Source of the DNA: an uncultured Anaeromyxobacter sp.
GTDB lineage: Bacteria; Myxococcota; Myxococcia; Myxococcales; Anaeromyxobacteraceae
NCBI GenBank assembly: GCA_903855945.1
Contig: CAIOAK010000015.1
Location: 1-64,000 of the forward strand
Reading direction: 5' to 3'
DNA: 64,000 bases
Below, in pieces: positions 8,584 through 17,838 of the stretch; within the stretch, counting starts at the first letter, position 1; the number at the start of each line of letters is the position of its first letter. The translations under genes were made by a program, and so were the position numbers. A model generated the notes under the pieces. It was not told the DNA's origin. It did no database searches and worked only from the letters and a program-made list of their open reading frames with translations.

Positions 8584-9588
8584 ATGGAAACGCAGGTTCC
8601 GCAGGACCCGTCCGCCGAGGCTTCGGCCCCGGTCGCACCCCCCGCCGCACCCCCCGCCGACACGATGGCCGTGGCGCTCCAGTCGAGCGGCTCCGCCATC
8701 ACGATGAAGCAGCTCCTCGAGGCGGGCGTCCACTTCGGGCACCAGACCAAGCGCTGGAACCCGAAGATGAAGCCGTACATCTTCGGCGCCCGCAACGGCA
8801 TCTACATCATCGACCTGCAGAAGACGGTCGGGCTCGCCCGCGCCGCCTTCCGCTTCGTCAACGACGTGGTGGCCAAGGGCGGCACCGTGCTCTTCGTGGG
8901 CACGAAGAAGCAGGCCCAGGACGCGATCCGCGAGGAGGCCAGCCGCTCGGGCATGTTCTACGTGACCAACCGCTGGCTGGGCGGCACCCTCACCAACTTC
9001 AAGACCGTGAAGACCGGCATCGACCGGCTGAAGACCGTCGAGAAGATGAAGGCCGACGGAACCTACGAGCGCCTTCCCAAGAAGGAGGTCGCATCGCTGG
9101 AGCGCGAGCGCGAGAAGCTGGAGAAGAACCTGGGCGGCATCAAGGACCTCTCCCGGCTCCCGGCGGCCCTCTTCGTCATCGACACGAAGAAGGAGTACAT
9201 CGCCATCCACGAGGCGAACCGGCTCGGCATCCCGGTCGTCGCGGTGGTAGACACGAACTGCGACCCCGAGGGCATCGACTTCACCATCCCGGGCAACGAC
9301 GACGCCATCCGCTCCATCCGGCTCTTCACCTCCAAGGTGGCCGAGGCCTGCATCGAGGGCAAGGCACGCTACGGGGCCTGGGTCGCCGAGCACGGCGGCC
9401 GCGACGAGGTCGCCGAGCAGGACGCCCGTGACGCCGCCAGCGAGCGCGGCGACAAGCGCGACCGGCGCGGCCCCCGCCGTGAGCGGCGCACCCCCCGCGA
9501 GGACCGCGGCGCGGCCAGCGCGCACGTCGAGGTGCTGCGCAAGGGCGAGGTGGTCGTTCCTCCCGCCGACGAGCCGGCTGCCAGCTAG
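8584..9588 (+). CDS. rpsB: 30S ribosomal protein S2
   Basis: The 334-residue product is long for S2. The core starts at [24 protein letters not shown] and includes [28 protein letters not shown] and [20 protein letters not shown]. About 40 Ala/Pro-rich residues precede it and about 65 charged residues (Arg/Asp/Glu-rich) follow. The ATG at 8584 has a GGAG upstream; an internal ATG at 8665 would remove most of the N-terminal extension. It is followed by tsf after 33 bases. Confidence 0.95.
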   Translation: METQVPQDPSAEASAPVAPPAAPPADTMAVALQSSGSAITMKQLLEAGVHFGHQTKRWNPKMKPYIFGARNGIYIIDLQKTVGLARAAFRFVNDVVAKGGTVLFVGTKKQAQDAIREEASRSGMFYVTNRWLGGTLTNFKTVKTGIDRLKTVEKMKADGTYERLPKKEVASLEREREKLEKNLGGIKDLSRLPAALFVIDTKKEYIAIHEANRLGIPVVAVVDTNCDPEGIDFTIPGNDDAIRSIRLFTSKVAEACIEGKARYGAWVAEHGGRDEVAEQDARDAASERGDKRDRRGPRRERRTPREDRGAASAHVEVLRKGEVVVPPADEPAAS

Positions 9589-9621
9589 GCGGCGGTCCGC
9601 ACCCGAAAGAGAGGAAGAAAC

Positions 9622-10278
9622 GTGGCAGAGATCACTGCAAGCGCCGTGAAGGACCTCCGGGAGAAGACCGGAGCCGGGATGATGGATTGCAAGAGGGCCC
9701 TCACCGAGACCGGGGGCGACTTCGCGAAGGCCGAGGAGTTCCTCCGCAAGAAGGGGCTCGCCTCCGCCGCCAAGAAGGCCGGCCGCATCGCCTCCGAGGG
9801 GGCCGTCGGCAGCTACGTCCACATGGGCGGCAAGATCGGCGTCCTCGTGGAGGTGAACTGCGAGACCGACTTCGCGGCCCGCAACGAGGCCTTCCAGGCG
9901 CTCGTGAAGGACGTGGCCATGCACGTGGCCGCCGCGGCTCCGCAGTACGTGCGGCGCGAGGAGGTTCCGGCCGACATCGTCGCCCACGAGCTCGAGATCG
10001 CGAAGGCCCAGATGCGGGAGCAGAAGAAGCCCGAGGCCATGATCGAGAAGATCGCGCAGGGCAAGGTGGACAAGTTCTTCAAGGAGGTCTGCCTCCTCGA
10101 GCAGCCCTTCGTGAAGGACGACAAGAAGAGCGTGCAGGAGATGATCAACGACCAGGTCGCCAAGATCGGCGAGAACATCCAGGTCCGCCGCTTCGCCCGC
10201 TTCGTCCTGGGCGAGGGGCTCGAGAAGAAGGTGGAGAACTACGCGGAAGAGGTCGCCAAGGCCGCCGGCCTGAAGTAG
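9622..10278 (+). CDS. tsf: Elongation factor Ts
   Basis: This 218-residue factor recycles EF-Tu by nucleotide exchange. The N-terminal UBA-like module (VKDLREKTGAGMMDCKRAL) and the core motif VEVNCETDFAARNEAF are present. It has a GTG start, with an AGAGAGGAAG sequence upstream. It is the second gene of rpsB-tsf and ends before two hairpins. Confidence 0.96.
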   Translation: MAEITASAVKDLREKTGAGMMDCKRALTETGGDFAKAEEFLRKKGLASAAKKAGRIASEGAVGSYVHMGGKIGVLVEVNCETDFAARNEAFQALVKDVAMHVAAAAPQYVRREEVPADIVAHELEIAKAQMREQKKPEAMIEKIAQGKVDKFFKEVCLLEQPFVKDDKKSVQEMINDQVAKIGENIQVRRFARFVLGEGLEKKVENYAEEVAKAAGLK

Positions 10279-10307
10279 TCGTCCCCTTCCAGGACCCCGG
10301 ATCACCG

Positions 10308-10337
10308 AGGCCCCGGCCGCGCGAGCGACCGGGGCCT
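10308..10337 (+). terminator. Hairpin after tsf
   Basis: A 9-bp perfect stem, AGGCCCCGG paired with CCGGGGCCT, encloses a 12-base loop 30 bases after the tsf stop. Only a short T-rich stretch (TCTCGT) follows, so it is a weak or Rho-assisted terminator. Confidence 0.6.
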
Positions 10338-10349
10338 TCTCGTAGAGAA

Positions 10350-10379
10350 GAGCCGGCTCCCGCGGACGGGAACCGGCTC
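10350..10379. terminator. Hairpin between convergent tsf and lipoprotein gene
   Basis: GAGCCGG...CCCG pairs with CGGG...CCGGCTC, a nearly perfect 13-bp stem with one mismatch and a four-base loop. It lies between two convergent transcription units and probably serves the minus-strand lipoprotein gene ending at 10407, or both. Confidence 0.5.
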
Positions 10380-10406
10380 GATACAGCCTGACGATCTCGG
10401 ACGGGC

Positions 10407-11549
10407 TTACGGGGTGACGGTGATCTTCACCGTCGTCGATACGCAAGCGTCGAAGGTATCGAAATCGGAGTAGTTGCAGGCACTGACCGTGTACGTCTTC
10501 TGCGCCGCAGCCAGGGTGGGCGTCCCGCTGATGGTCCCGGTGCTGGTGCTGAACTTGAGCCCGGTGTTCAGGGTCAGGTTGTCGGTGGCCGAGGCCGGGG
10601 AGATCGAGAACGCCACGATCTGGCCGCCCGTGGTCGTGGCCGTGTTGCTGGTGATCGCGGTCCCCACCTTGTAGGTGGGGGTCGGGGCAGAGTAGGTCAC
10701 GCTGAGCGGAGGATCCGCCAGGTCGTTCCCGGTGACCACCTGCACGTCGATGTCCAGGGAGTTGCCCTGCTGATCGGTCACGGTGCCGAACACGCGATAC
10801 GTGGCGTTGTTGTCGAGGGTCGCGAAGTCACCCGGGGGGGTGACCGTGAGGCTGGCGCCCCAGTACGACGTGTCGGAGTTCGGGATGTAGCAGACCGCGT
10901 AATCGCCCGTGACCTCGGAGCCGTTCTTCTGGACCCGAAGCGTGGTCGGGGTCTTGGCATAGGCGCAGGTGAGCGGATCGGGCTGGATGCTGGCCGGGTT
11001 CATCGTCTTGTTGAAGAGGATGCGGATCTGGCCGTAGGTCATCCAGTCGCCCTGCCAGTCGAGGTAATTGGGCGGCACCTTGCTCTGGAGCAGTCCGGCG
11101 CCGAGCCTCCAGGCCTTGGCGCTCGCGGGCATCAGGTTGGAGTAGGTGACCACCCTCGTCCCACCGGGGATCGGGGCCTCGTAGTTGCCGGCCATGTTGC
11201 CCGTGTAGAGCGGGGCATATGCTGCTCCCACGCGCGGCGGATAGCAGTTCACCGGGCAGACGGTGGGGATGCCGTACGCCGCGTTGCCCGGGTTGCAGAG
11301 ACCGGGGAAGGCCACGTCGGCCCAGGTCTTCGCAACCTGCTCGTACGGCGCGATGCAGCCGTACGAGTCGGGCGGCGCCATGCCGGTGTAGTTCCAGGTG
11401 TTGTAGCTCGTGTCGACCATCATCACGCCGATGATGTTCGGCGCGCTGGTGTCGGCGGCGATGTACGGGTCACATCCGATGGAGGACAGGGTTGCCATTG
11501 CGGCGACCATCAGCCCGACGCCTCCAAGGGTCCGAGTGCGAATGCTCAT
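10407..11549 (-). CDS. Lipoprotein with C-terminal putative Ig (He_PIG-like) domain
   Basis: This 380-residue exported protein has a lipoprotein signal: a basic start, a hydrophobic stretch, then LSSIGC with the lipidated Cys26. A Cys-rich middle (about 65-105) with Tyr/Pro is followed by an Ig-like region with an SGTP turn typical of the putative-Ig family (about 300-375). AAGGAGA precedes the ATG. It follows the TonB-dependent receptor after 33 bases, so it is probably a surface or periplasmic lipoprotein partner of that receptor. Its ligand is unknown. Confidence 0.75.
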   Translation of the reverse strand: MSIRTRTLGGVGLMVAAMATLSSIGCDPYIAADTSAPNIIGVMMVDTSYNTWNYTGMAPPDSYGCIAPYEQVAKTWADVAFPGLCNPGNAAYGIPTVCPVNCYPPRVGAAYAPLYTGNMAGNYEAPIPGGTRVVTYSNLMPASAKAWRLGAGLLQSKVPPNYLDWQGDWMTYGQIRILFNKTMNPASIQPDPLTCAYAKTPTTLRVQKNGSEVTGDYAVCYIPNSDTSYWGASLTVTPPGDFATLDNNATYRVFGTVTDQQGNSLDIDVQVVTGNDLADPPLSVTYSAPTPTYKVGTAITSNTATTTGGQIVAFSISPASATDNLTLNTGLKFSTSTGTISGTPTLAAAQKTYTVSACNYSDFDTFDACVSTTVKITVTP

Positions 11550-11582
11550 TGGGGTCTCCTTGTCTTTCTCGGGGTCGCCCGA

Positions 11583-14500
11583 TTAGAAGCTGAGCTGCAC
11601 GCCGAACCGAGCGGAGATCGGCGACTGATATGCCGAGAGTCCGGTGTTCGCCGCGGGGCGCCCGAAGTTGAGGTTCTGGGTGAGACGCTGGTCGGTGGTG
11701 GACCGGGCGTACGGAAGGTCGGGGCAGGCCTGGTTGAGCGCCGAGAGCGGGTCCTTGTTGGTGGCCGAGGTCTTGTTCCCGCACTGGGCGTTCTGCATCG
11801 GAGTCGCGTAGTCGAACGTGTAGTTCATGTCGACCCACTGGACGGCCTGGGCGTTGATGACGTTGAAGATGTCCAGGCTGAACTGGAGGGTGTACGGACC
11901 GGAGATGGCCCACATCACCTTGGCGCCGACGTCGATCTGCCAGGACCAGTCGAGGTTGCCGACCACGCCGCGGGGGAGGAGGTACGACTCCCCGGAGCCG
12001 TAGATGGGGTGGGCCGCCACGGCGCTCACCGGGATGCCCGAGTAGATCTGCACGTTCCCGCTGGGGACCAGCGTGACGTCGGGCGAGAGGGTGGCGTTGT
12101 AGGAACCAGCCAGCTTGATCTGGTTCGTCTTGTTGCCGTTCAGCGGGCCGTTCTTGTTGCCGAGCAGCGACACGAGGTCGTACTCGGACGTGATGTTCGG
12201 GTCGAGCTGGCCGTTCTCACCGCGGAAGAGGCCGGGGTAGTTGCCGCGCAAGGACGACCAGGTGTAGCTCGCCTGGGCCAGCCACTTCTTGGAGAACAGC
12301 TTGTTCACCGTGAAGCTGAAGGCGTCGTAGGAACGGGTCGGGGCCGGCCAGTTCACCGTGTAGATGTTGCTGGTGGTCTGGGAGAGGCCAGCGGCGTTGT
12401 TCGGGTTGAAGGTGATGCCGGCGTACGGGCCCGAGGTGGGGGTCCAGGAGGCCGAGACGGTGGGGTTGGCGATGTAGTAGTTGTTGCCGTCGTCCGAGGA
12501 CATGTCCTCGATGATCCGGCCCATGCGGCGACCGAGGTAGTCGACGCCGAGGGTCAGGTCCTGCAGGATCTCGTACTGGACCCCGCCGCCGAACTGCTGC
12601 GTGTAGGCGCCCTGCAGGTCGGGGGAGAGCGGCGAGTAGTAGGTGCTCGTCATGTTGAAGCCCGTGCCGCCCAGGGTGACGGTGTTGGGGCCGGGGCCCT
12701 GGCCGGCCGCGAGGCCGTAGACGTTGGAGCAGGACGACATCGGATCCCAACCCGGGTTCACCTTCGGGTCGTGGTTCGCGCAGGTCTGGCCGTACTGGTA
12801 GTAGCCGCGGATCTGCTGCTCGGCACCGAACGCGCGGAGCGCCATGTCGAGCGGGATGGCCTCGTAGTACATGCCCCAGTTCGCCGAGATCTTGCCGCGG
12901 CCGGTACCGGTGAAGTCCCAGATGGCCTGGACGCGGGGCGCCCACTCGTTGGTGATGTTGAGCACCGGCGAGGTCACGTCAACCGTCTGCCAGGTGGGCG
13001 ACTGCATCTTCTGGGTGTCGAGCCGGACGCCGAAGTTCAGCGTGAGGACGTTGGCGATGGTCCAGCTGTCCTGCAGGTAGTAGCCGTTGGACCAGGTGTT
13101 GGTGGTGGCGGACGAGACGCCGGGGTTGGTCGGGTCCTTCAGACCGGGGTTGATGCAGTTGCCGTTGGCGTCCACCGAGGCGCACCAGTTCGACCACTTG
13201 CCGGCCGAGAGGAGCCCCTTCGGGTCCGGCGCGCCGTAGGCGCGGTAGATCTGGACCGAGTTCGCGTTCACGTTCGTGGAGTTCGCATTGTAAGTGGTGG
13301 CGCCGATGACGCGCAGGTAGGCGCCGCCGGAGTAGTACCGGTCGTTCGCGTAGTTGGCGTAGTCGATCTGCACGCCGCCCTTGAGCTGGTGCTGGCCGGC
13401 GAGCTCGAAGAGGCCGGTCAGCGAGGCGTTGCCCGCGTAGCGGTTGTTGGTGGGCGTGTCGTAGTAGCCGATGCCGCCGGTCTTGTAGTTCTGGACGACG
13501 CAGCCACCGGTGACCGGGCAGTTCAGGTCCACGAAGTTGGAGAGGTTCTGCGTGCTCCGCCAGATGATGGCCGGGGTCTGGAGGCTGTTCAACCCCATGA
13601 AGCCGGAGTTGCTGTAGCTGGCGTTGCTGTTGTACCAGCCGCCCGACACGTTGAGGAGCAGGTGCTTGTCGATGAACTTGCCGGTGTAGTTCAGGGTGGC
13701 GTTGGTGGTGTTCGAGGCCAGGTTCTGGGTCTCGGCGCTCGAGTTGCCGTTCGCGCCGAAGAAGCCGAAGCTGGTGGTCGGCTGGGTATTGAACGAGGCG
13801 AAGACGTTGTGGTTCTCGTTCACGAGCCAGGTCAGCTTGGCGATGGCGAAGTAGCGGTTGTAGCCGCTGCTGGCGTCGGAGTCGGTGCCCGCGATGGGGT
13901 CCATCACGTACTGGTTGTACGGATCGACCTTCCACCCCGCGCTGCAGCCCGAGGTGCCGGGGGTGCAGGGCATGCGGGACTGGTAGTACTTGGTGTAGGA
14001 GCTGTAGCCCATCTGGGGAGCGAAGCCCGCGTAGAACCAGAGCTTGTCCTTGATGATGGGGCCGCCGAGCTCGAAGCCGAAGTCGGCCGAGTAGCTGCCG
14101 TTGTACGGGCGGCTCTGCAGGGCGACGGCCTGGCCGTTCGACCAGGTGGCCGGGGTGGCCGGCGAGAAGAGGCCGGGGGTCAGGTTGCCCCAGATCGAGC
14201 CGTGGAACTCGTTGCCGCCCGACTTGGTGACGGTGTTGATGATACCGGCCGAGGAGTAGCCGTACTCGGGCATGAACGAGCCGACCTTGATGTCGAGCTG
14301 GTCGACGAAGTTCGTCAATAGGTTGGTGCCCAGGGTGCCGTAGCTGGGGTCGGACACGCGCAGGCCGTCGATGATGTAGTTGTTCTCGGGCGAGGAGGCG
14401 CCGGCGAAGGAGACGCCGTAGTTGTCGCGCGTGGCCGTGGGGGCGATGGTCGCGACCTGCTCGAACGTGCGGGTGGTCGGCACGTTGGCGAGGAACTCCT

Positions 14501-14930
14501 TCGACACGATGGTGCCGGCCTCGGCCGAACCGACGTTCACCGCCGGTGCCGTGCCGGTCTTCACCACCTGCTCCTCCATCTGCACGGCCTCGGGGACCAT
14601 GGCGATGTTGACACGCAGGGTGAAGTCCACGCGGAGGTTCAGCTCGCCGCGCTCGGCGGGCTTGTAGCTCTGGAGCTGCGCGACCACCTTGTAGATGCCG
14701 GGGGGCAGCGAGGTGAGGGTGTAGCTACCCCTGCCGTCCGTGACGGCGGTCTGCTCGCCGGGAAGGCTCTTCGAGGTGGCGATGATGAGCGCGCCGGCGA
14801 CGGGCTTGCCCGTGGCGGCGTCGTTCACGACTCCGACGATGGTGCCGGTCATCTGTGCGGCGGCGTTCCCTGCGAACAGCAGCATCGCGACGGGCGCCAC
14901 CCACAGGAGGCGGTGCAACTTCTTCCTCAT
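11583..14930 (-). CDS. Oar-like TonB-dependent outer-membrane receptor
   Basis: This 1115-residue protein has a signal peptide ending in AAAQ, then a carboxypeptidase-regulatory-like beta domain (GTIVGVVNDAATGKPVAGALI, residues about 28-110). A plug domain follows (ENNYIIDGLRVSDP, GIINTVTKSGGNEFHGS). The rest is an Asn/Tyr/Thr-rich beta barrel ending in the outer-membrane sorting pattern FGVQLSF. This layout matches Oar-type receptors of myxobacteria, which import or export large ligands using TonB energy. Divergent tonB-exbB-exbD-exbD next door is the likely energy source. GGGAGGAA precedes the ATG. Confidence 0.88.
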   Translation of the reverse strand: MRKKLHRLLWVAPVAMLLFAGNAAAQMTGTIVGVVNDAATGKPVAGALIIATSKSLPGEQTAVTDGRGSYTLTSLPPGIYKVVAQLQSYKPAERGELNLRVDFTLRVNIAMVPEAVQMEEQVVKTGTAPAVNVGSAEAGTIVSKEFLANVPTTRTFEQVATIAPTATRDNYGVSFAGASSPENNYIIDGLRVSDPSYGTLGTNLLTNFVDQLDIKVGSFMPEYGYSSAGIINTVTKSGGNEFHGSIWGNLTPGLFSPATPATWSNGQAVALQSRPYNGSYSADFGFELGGPIIKDKLWFYAGFAPQMGYSSYTKYYQSRMPCTPGTSGCSAGWKVDPYNQYVMDPIAGTDSDASSGYNRYFAIAKLTWLVNENHNVFASFNTQPTTSFGFFGANGNSSAETQNLASNTTNATLNYTGKFIDKHLLLNVSGGWYNSNASYSNSGFMGLNSLQTPAIIWRSTQNLSNFVDLNCPVTGGCVVQNYKTGGIGYYDTPTNNRYAGNASLTGLFELAGQHQLKGGVQIDYANYANDRYYSGGAYLRVIGATTYNANSTNVNANSVQIYRAYGAPDPKGLLSAGKWSNWCASVDANGNCINPGLKDPTNPGVSSATTNTWSNGYYLQDSWTIANVLTLNFGVRLDTQKMQSPTWQTVDVTSPVLNITNEWAPRVQAIWDFTGTGRGKISANWGMYYEAIPLDMALRAFGAEQQIRGYYQYGQTCANHDPKVNPGWDPMSSCSNVYGLAAGQGPGPNTVTLGGTGFNMTSTYYSPLSPDLQGAYTQQFGGGVQYEILQDLTLGVDYLGRRMGRIIEDMSSDDGNNYYIANPTVSASWTPTSGPYAGITFNPNNAAGLSQTTSNIYTVNWPAPTRSYDAFSFTVNKLFSKKWLAQASYTWSSLRGNYPGLFRGENGQLDPNITSEYDLVSLLGNKNGPLNGNKTNQIKLAGSYNATLSPDVTLVPSGNVQIYSGIPVSAVAAHPIYGSGESYLLPRGVVGNLDWSWQIDVGAKVMWAISGPYTLQFSLDIFNVINAQAVQWVDMNYTFDYATPMQNAQCGNKTSATNKDPLSALNQACPDLPYARSTTDQRLTQNLNFGRPAANTGLSAYQSPISARFGVQLSF

Positions 14931-15372
14931 GACTTCCTCCCAGGAGAGATGCGAGAAGCTGAAGCCAGACGGTGTTTACGACTCGGAAAAATCTTGAGGC
15001 CGCCCTGAAACTGTCCCGCAACCTTTGTGGCGGGATGGCCGAAGTGTGGGTTTCTTTCGCACCGTCGTTTGGGAATGTCAACGATGTTCCACGTGTTCCC
15101 GCACTTCGGGTGGCGCCGCCCCGCGACCGTTCTGGTTCACGGATGGTCCCGAAGCACGTGAGGGCGCCCCTTCCGCGCTTCGACGCTCTGCGGCATATCG
15201 GCGGTCCCTTTTTCGCGCCTCGCCTCGGCGGGGCGAGGAAGAAAACCACTGATTACCGATGCATCGGGCCAGGGATTCATGACGGTTGACAAGAGTCCTG
15301 TGGCCCAGTAGAAGGCGCCCGCGGTCCGCCTTCCTTTTCCGGGCTGATTTTCACGTCAAACGAGGCCCCGGC
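14931..15372. other. 442-base divergent intergenic region, receptor/tonB
   Basis: This is the longest gene-free stretch in the window and is noticeably less GC-rich than the coding DNA. It holds the receptor Shine-Dalgarno at its left edge and a small inverted repeat, TCCCGC/GCGGGA (15014-15035). A 7-bp hairpin, CCTCGCC/GGCGAGG (15218-15238), is flanked by a T-run and an A-rich run. The tonB promoter is at 15286-15314. I saw no convincing promoter for the receptor. Shared regulation of the two divergent units here is plausible but not shown. Confidence 0.6.
15286..15314 (+). promoter_or_regulatory. Promoter for tonB-exbB-exbD-exbD
   Basis: A perfect TTGACA (15286-15291) is followed by a 17-base spacer and TAGAAG (15309-15314). 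The predicted start is about 50 bases ahead of the tonB GTG. Confidence 0.6.
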
Positions 15373-16101
15373 GTGTTCGACGAAGTCACCAAGACAGAGG
15401 GCGGCAAGCGCGTCGCCCGGCGCAGCGCTTTCCTGGCCGGCTCCACCGTCGCCCAGATCCTGTTGGTCGCCTTCCTGGTCGTCATGGGGGAGCGGATCCG
15501 CGCCGCCGTGAAGTCGGACCCGGTGGTGGACGTGAAGTTCGTCCGCGCCGCGCCTCCGAAGCCGCCGCCTCCCCCCCCGCCCGCGGCCCGGAAGAAGCCG
15601 CCGACGGACCGGCCCAAGGTGGAGGTGAAGCAGATGCCGCCCACGGCCATGATCCAGCCGAAGACGGTGGAGGACCAGATCAAGCCTCCCGATCCGAACG
15701 AACCGGAGGACGACTACGGCGACGGCTCCGACGACGGGGTCGAGGGTGGCGTGGTCGGCGGGGTGGTCGGCGGCCAGGTCTCGAAGGGCGGCGGTTACGA
15801 GGACGCCCCCCAGTACATGGGCGCCGGCTTCAAGGCCCCCAAGATGGCCGACAAGGACTGCTTCCGGGAGAACTTCCGCATCCCTCCGGCCCTCTCCGGC
15901 TTCGTGACGTCCGTCACCGTGAAGTTCGCCGTCTATCCCAACGGAGCGGTGGGCGCCTTCTCGGTGATGGGCCAGGTGCCCGACGCCCGCATCTCCGACG
16001 CCATCCGAAACGCGCTCTCCAACTGCCAGTGGATCCCCGGCGCCGACGCGCAGGGCAAGCCCACCCCCATCTACGTGATCATGCCGGTCCGCCTGCAGTA
16101 G
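15373..16101 (+). CDS. tonB: TonB-family energy transducer
   Basis: A 242-residue protein: an N-terminal cytoplasmic stub, a single membrane helix (about 18-37, AGSTVAQILLVAFLVVMG), a Pro-rich linker with a run of prolines and Lys/Pro pairs, a Gly/Asp-rich spacer, and a C-terminal TonB fold (about 165-242). TonB spans the periplasm and transfers proton-motive force to outer-membrane receptors. I chose the GTG at 15373 because it has an upstream CGAGG and begins just ahead of the helix; an ATG-like extension from 15286 would overlap the promoter. Two cysteines bracket the C-terminal domain. First gene of a four-gene operon. Confidence 0.88.
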   Translation: MFDEVTKTEGGKRVARRSAFLAGSTVAQILLVAFLVVMGERIRAAVKSDPVVDVKFVRAAPPKPPPPPPPAARKKPPTDRPKVEVKQMPPTAMIQPKTVEDQIKPPDPNEPEDDYGDGSDDGVEGGVVGGVVGGQVSKGGGYEDAPQYMGAGFKAPKMADKDCFRENFRIPPALSGFVTSVTVKFAVYPNGAVGAFSVMGQVPDARISDAIRNALSNCQWIPGADAQGKPTPIYVIMPVRLQ

Positions 16102-16140
16102 GGCGCCGACGCTTCCGCCACACCCGAGGAGAACAGCCCG

Positions 16141-16896
16141 ATGTCCCTTCCCGTGATCGACGTCGTCAACCAGATGGTGCTCGCCGCCGAGCCCGTGATG
16201 TCCTTCGACCTCCTGAACATGTGGCGGAGCATGGGGCCGTTCGCGAAGTTCATCGCGATCGTGCTCGCCATCATGAGCGTGTGGTCGCTGGCCGTGGCGG
16301 TGGAGCGCATCGTCACCTACAACCGCTCCGTCACCTCCTCTCGCAAGTTCGCGGCCGAGCTCGCCACGCTGCTCCCGGCCGGCAAGTTCCAGGAGGCCGT
16401 CGATCTGGCCCACTCGAAGGAGTACCTGAAGGGCTACCTGCCCAGGGTGCTCGGGCTGGCCCTCGAGGAGTACCGGCAGGGGCTCGAGTCGCTCAAGAAC
16501 CAGGGCGGCGAGAGGGAGATCGGCTCCTTCGACATCGTGGCCGCGGTGAACCGCGCCATCGACCGCAGCACGCTGCGCACCATCACCGACATGCGCCGCG
16601 GCCTCGGCTCGCTCGCCACCATCGGCTCCACCGCCCCGTTCGTGGGGCTGCTCGGCACCGTGGCCGGCATCATCACCGCCTTCCAGGCCATGGCGGCCAC
16701 CGGCTCGGGCGGCCTCGGCTCGGTCTCGGCCGGCATCTCCGAGGCGCTCGTGACCACCGCCTTCGGCCTGCTGGTGGCCATCCCGGCGGTCATGTTCTTC
16801 AACTACTTCACCAACCGGGTGGAGGAGATCCAGGTGGACGTGAACGACTCCACCACCGAGCTGGTGGACTTCTTCATCAAGGAAGGGCGCAAGTAG
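16141..16896 (+). CDS. exbB: ExbB/TolQ/MotA-family proton channel subunit
   Basis: This 251-residue inner-membrane protein has three hydrophobic helices: FIAIVLAIMSVWSLAVAVE, then TIGSTAPFVGLLGTVAGIITAF with the conserved Pro/Gly pattern, and ALVTTAFGLLVAIPAVMFFNYF. The cytoplasmic loop between the first and second helices is large, as in ExbB. GAGGAG precedes the ATG. Together with ExbD it forms the proton-driven stator that energises TonB. Confidence 0.92.
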   Translation: MSLPVIDVVNQMVLAAEPVMSFDLLNMWRSMGPFAKFIAIVLAIMSVWSLAVAVERIVTYNRSVTSSRKFAAELATLLPAGKFQEAVDLAHSKEYLKGYLPRVLGLALEEYRQGLESLKNQGGEREIGSFDIVAAVNRAIDRSTLRTITDMRRGLGSLATIGSTAPFVGLLGTVAGIITAFQAMAATGSGGLGSVSAGISEALVTTAFGLLVAIPAVMFFNYFTNRVEEIQVDVNDSTTELVDFFIKEGRK

Positions 16897-16935
16897 TCTC
16901 GGCGCCCTCCATCCGGCCATCAGGGGAACCCCGCC

Positions 16936-17373
16936 ATGTCGATGAACATCGGCAGCAAGGGCGTCAAGAGCGACATCAACGTCACGCCGCTCGTCGACGT
17001 GGTGCTGGTGCTGCTCATCATCTTCATGGTGATCACGCCCATGCTCCAGCGCGGCAAGGCGGTGACGCTGCCCGACGCCAAGCTGGTGAGCGAGCTGAAG
17101 AGCGGCGGTGACCCGATCATCCTCTCGGTGACGCGTGACGGGAAGACGTACATCGAGAAGGAAGAGGTCAAGAAGGAGCAGCTCGCCGCCGGGCTGGAGG
17201 CCGCCATGGCCAAGTTCCCCGGCGCGCCCATCATGTTCAAGGGCGACCGCGACGCCGACTACCGGGTGATCCGCGAGGCCATCCTCGAGGTGACGAAGAC
17301 CCGGGTGATGGGCGTGTCGCTCGCCGCCAGCCAGCTCAAGGACGAAGCCGACGTGAAGAAGGGGGCGAAGTAG
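16936..17373 (+). CDS. exbD: ExbD/TolR-family stator subunit 1
   Basis: This 145-residue protein has a short cytoplasmic start and one membrane helix with the essential Asp (INVTPLVDVVLVLLIIFMV). A periplasmic domain follows, carrying the FKGDRDADYRVI pattern of ExbD. It lies 39 bases after exbB. The C-terminal tail is Lys/Asp-rich. It is followed almost immediately by a second exbD. Confidence 0.93.
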   Translation: MSMNIGSKGVKSDINVTPLVDVVLVLLIIFMVITPMLQRGKAVTLPDAKLVSELKSGGDPIILSVTRDGKTYIEKEEVKKEQLAAGLEAAMAKFPGAPIMFKGDRDADYRVIREAILEVTKTRVMGVSLAASQLKDEADVKKGAK

Positions 17374-17375
17374 CC

Positions 17376-17831
17376 ATGTCGATGGCGCTGGGGTCGAAGA
17401 CCCCGATGACCGACATCAACGTCACGCCGCTCATCGACGTGGTGCTGGTGATGCTCATCATCTTCATGGTGCTCACCCCGCTGGCCGAGAAGCAGATGTA
17501 CATGCGCGTGCCGGAGTTCGAGCCGCCCAACACCCAGATCGTCCCGCCGGACTCCACCCCGCCCGACCAGATCGTCCTCACCGCGCTGAAGAACAACCGC
17601 GTGCTCCTCAACAAGGCGGAGATGACCGTCGAGGATGCGATGGCGAAGCTGAAGCCGGTCTACGAGGGGCACCTCTCCAAGGTGCTCTTCTTCAACGCCC
17701 AGGACGGCACGCGGTACGAGTTCGCCGTGAAGGTGCTCGACGAGGCCCACAAGGCCGGCGTGAACACCATCGGCATGATGACCGACCCGCCGATGATCGC
17801 GGACGGCGACGCGCCCCCCGCGCCGCAGTAG
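17376..17831 (+). CDS. exbD: ExbD/TolR-family stator subunit 2
   Basis: This 151-residue paralogue starts two bases after the preceding exbD. The helix INVTPLIDVVLVMLIIFMV keeps the proton-carrying Asp. The periplasmic part differs from the first copy (EPPNTQIVPPDSTPPDQ linker; LFFNAQDGTRYEFAVKVLDEAH). Two unlike ExbDs in one TonB operon suggest a hetero-dimeric plug in the ExbB ring, as proposed for several myxobacterial TolQR-like motors; that is inference. Confidence 0.93.
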   Translation: MSMALGSKTPMTDINVTPLIDVVLVMLIIFMVLTPLAEKQMYMRVPEFEPPNTQIVPPDSTPPDQIVLTALKNNRVLLNKAEMTVEDAMAKLKPVYEGHLSKVLFFNAQDGTRYEFAVKVLDEAHKAGVNTIGMMTDPPMIADGDAPPAPQ

Positions 17832-17838
17832 GGCGACG

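Noticed and set aside
12009-14321. A 770-codon Val/Gly-rich open frame antisense to the TonB receptor
   Set aside because: Low-complexity shadow without homology.
15218-15238. CCTCGCC/GGCGAGG hairpin as an intrinsic terminator
   Set aside because: On neither strand is the stem followed by a T-run; T and A tracts lie on the wrong sides. It is also in a divergent, not convergent, region.
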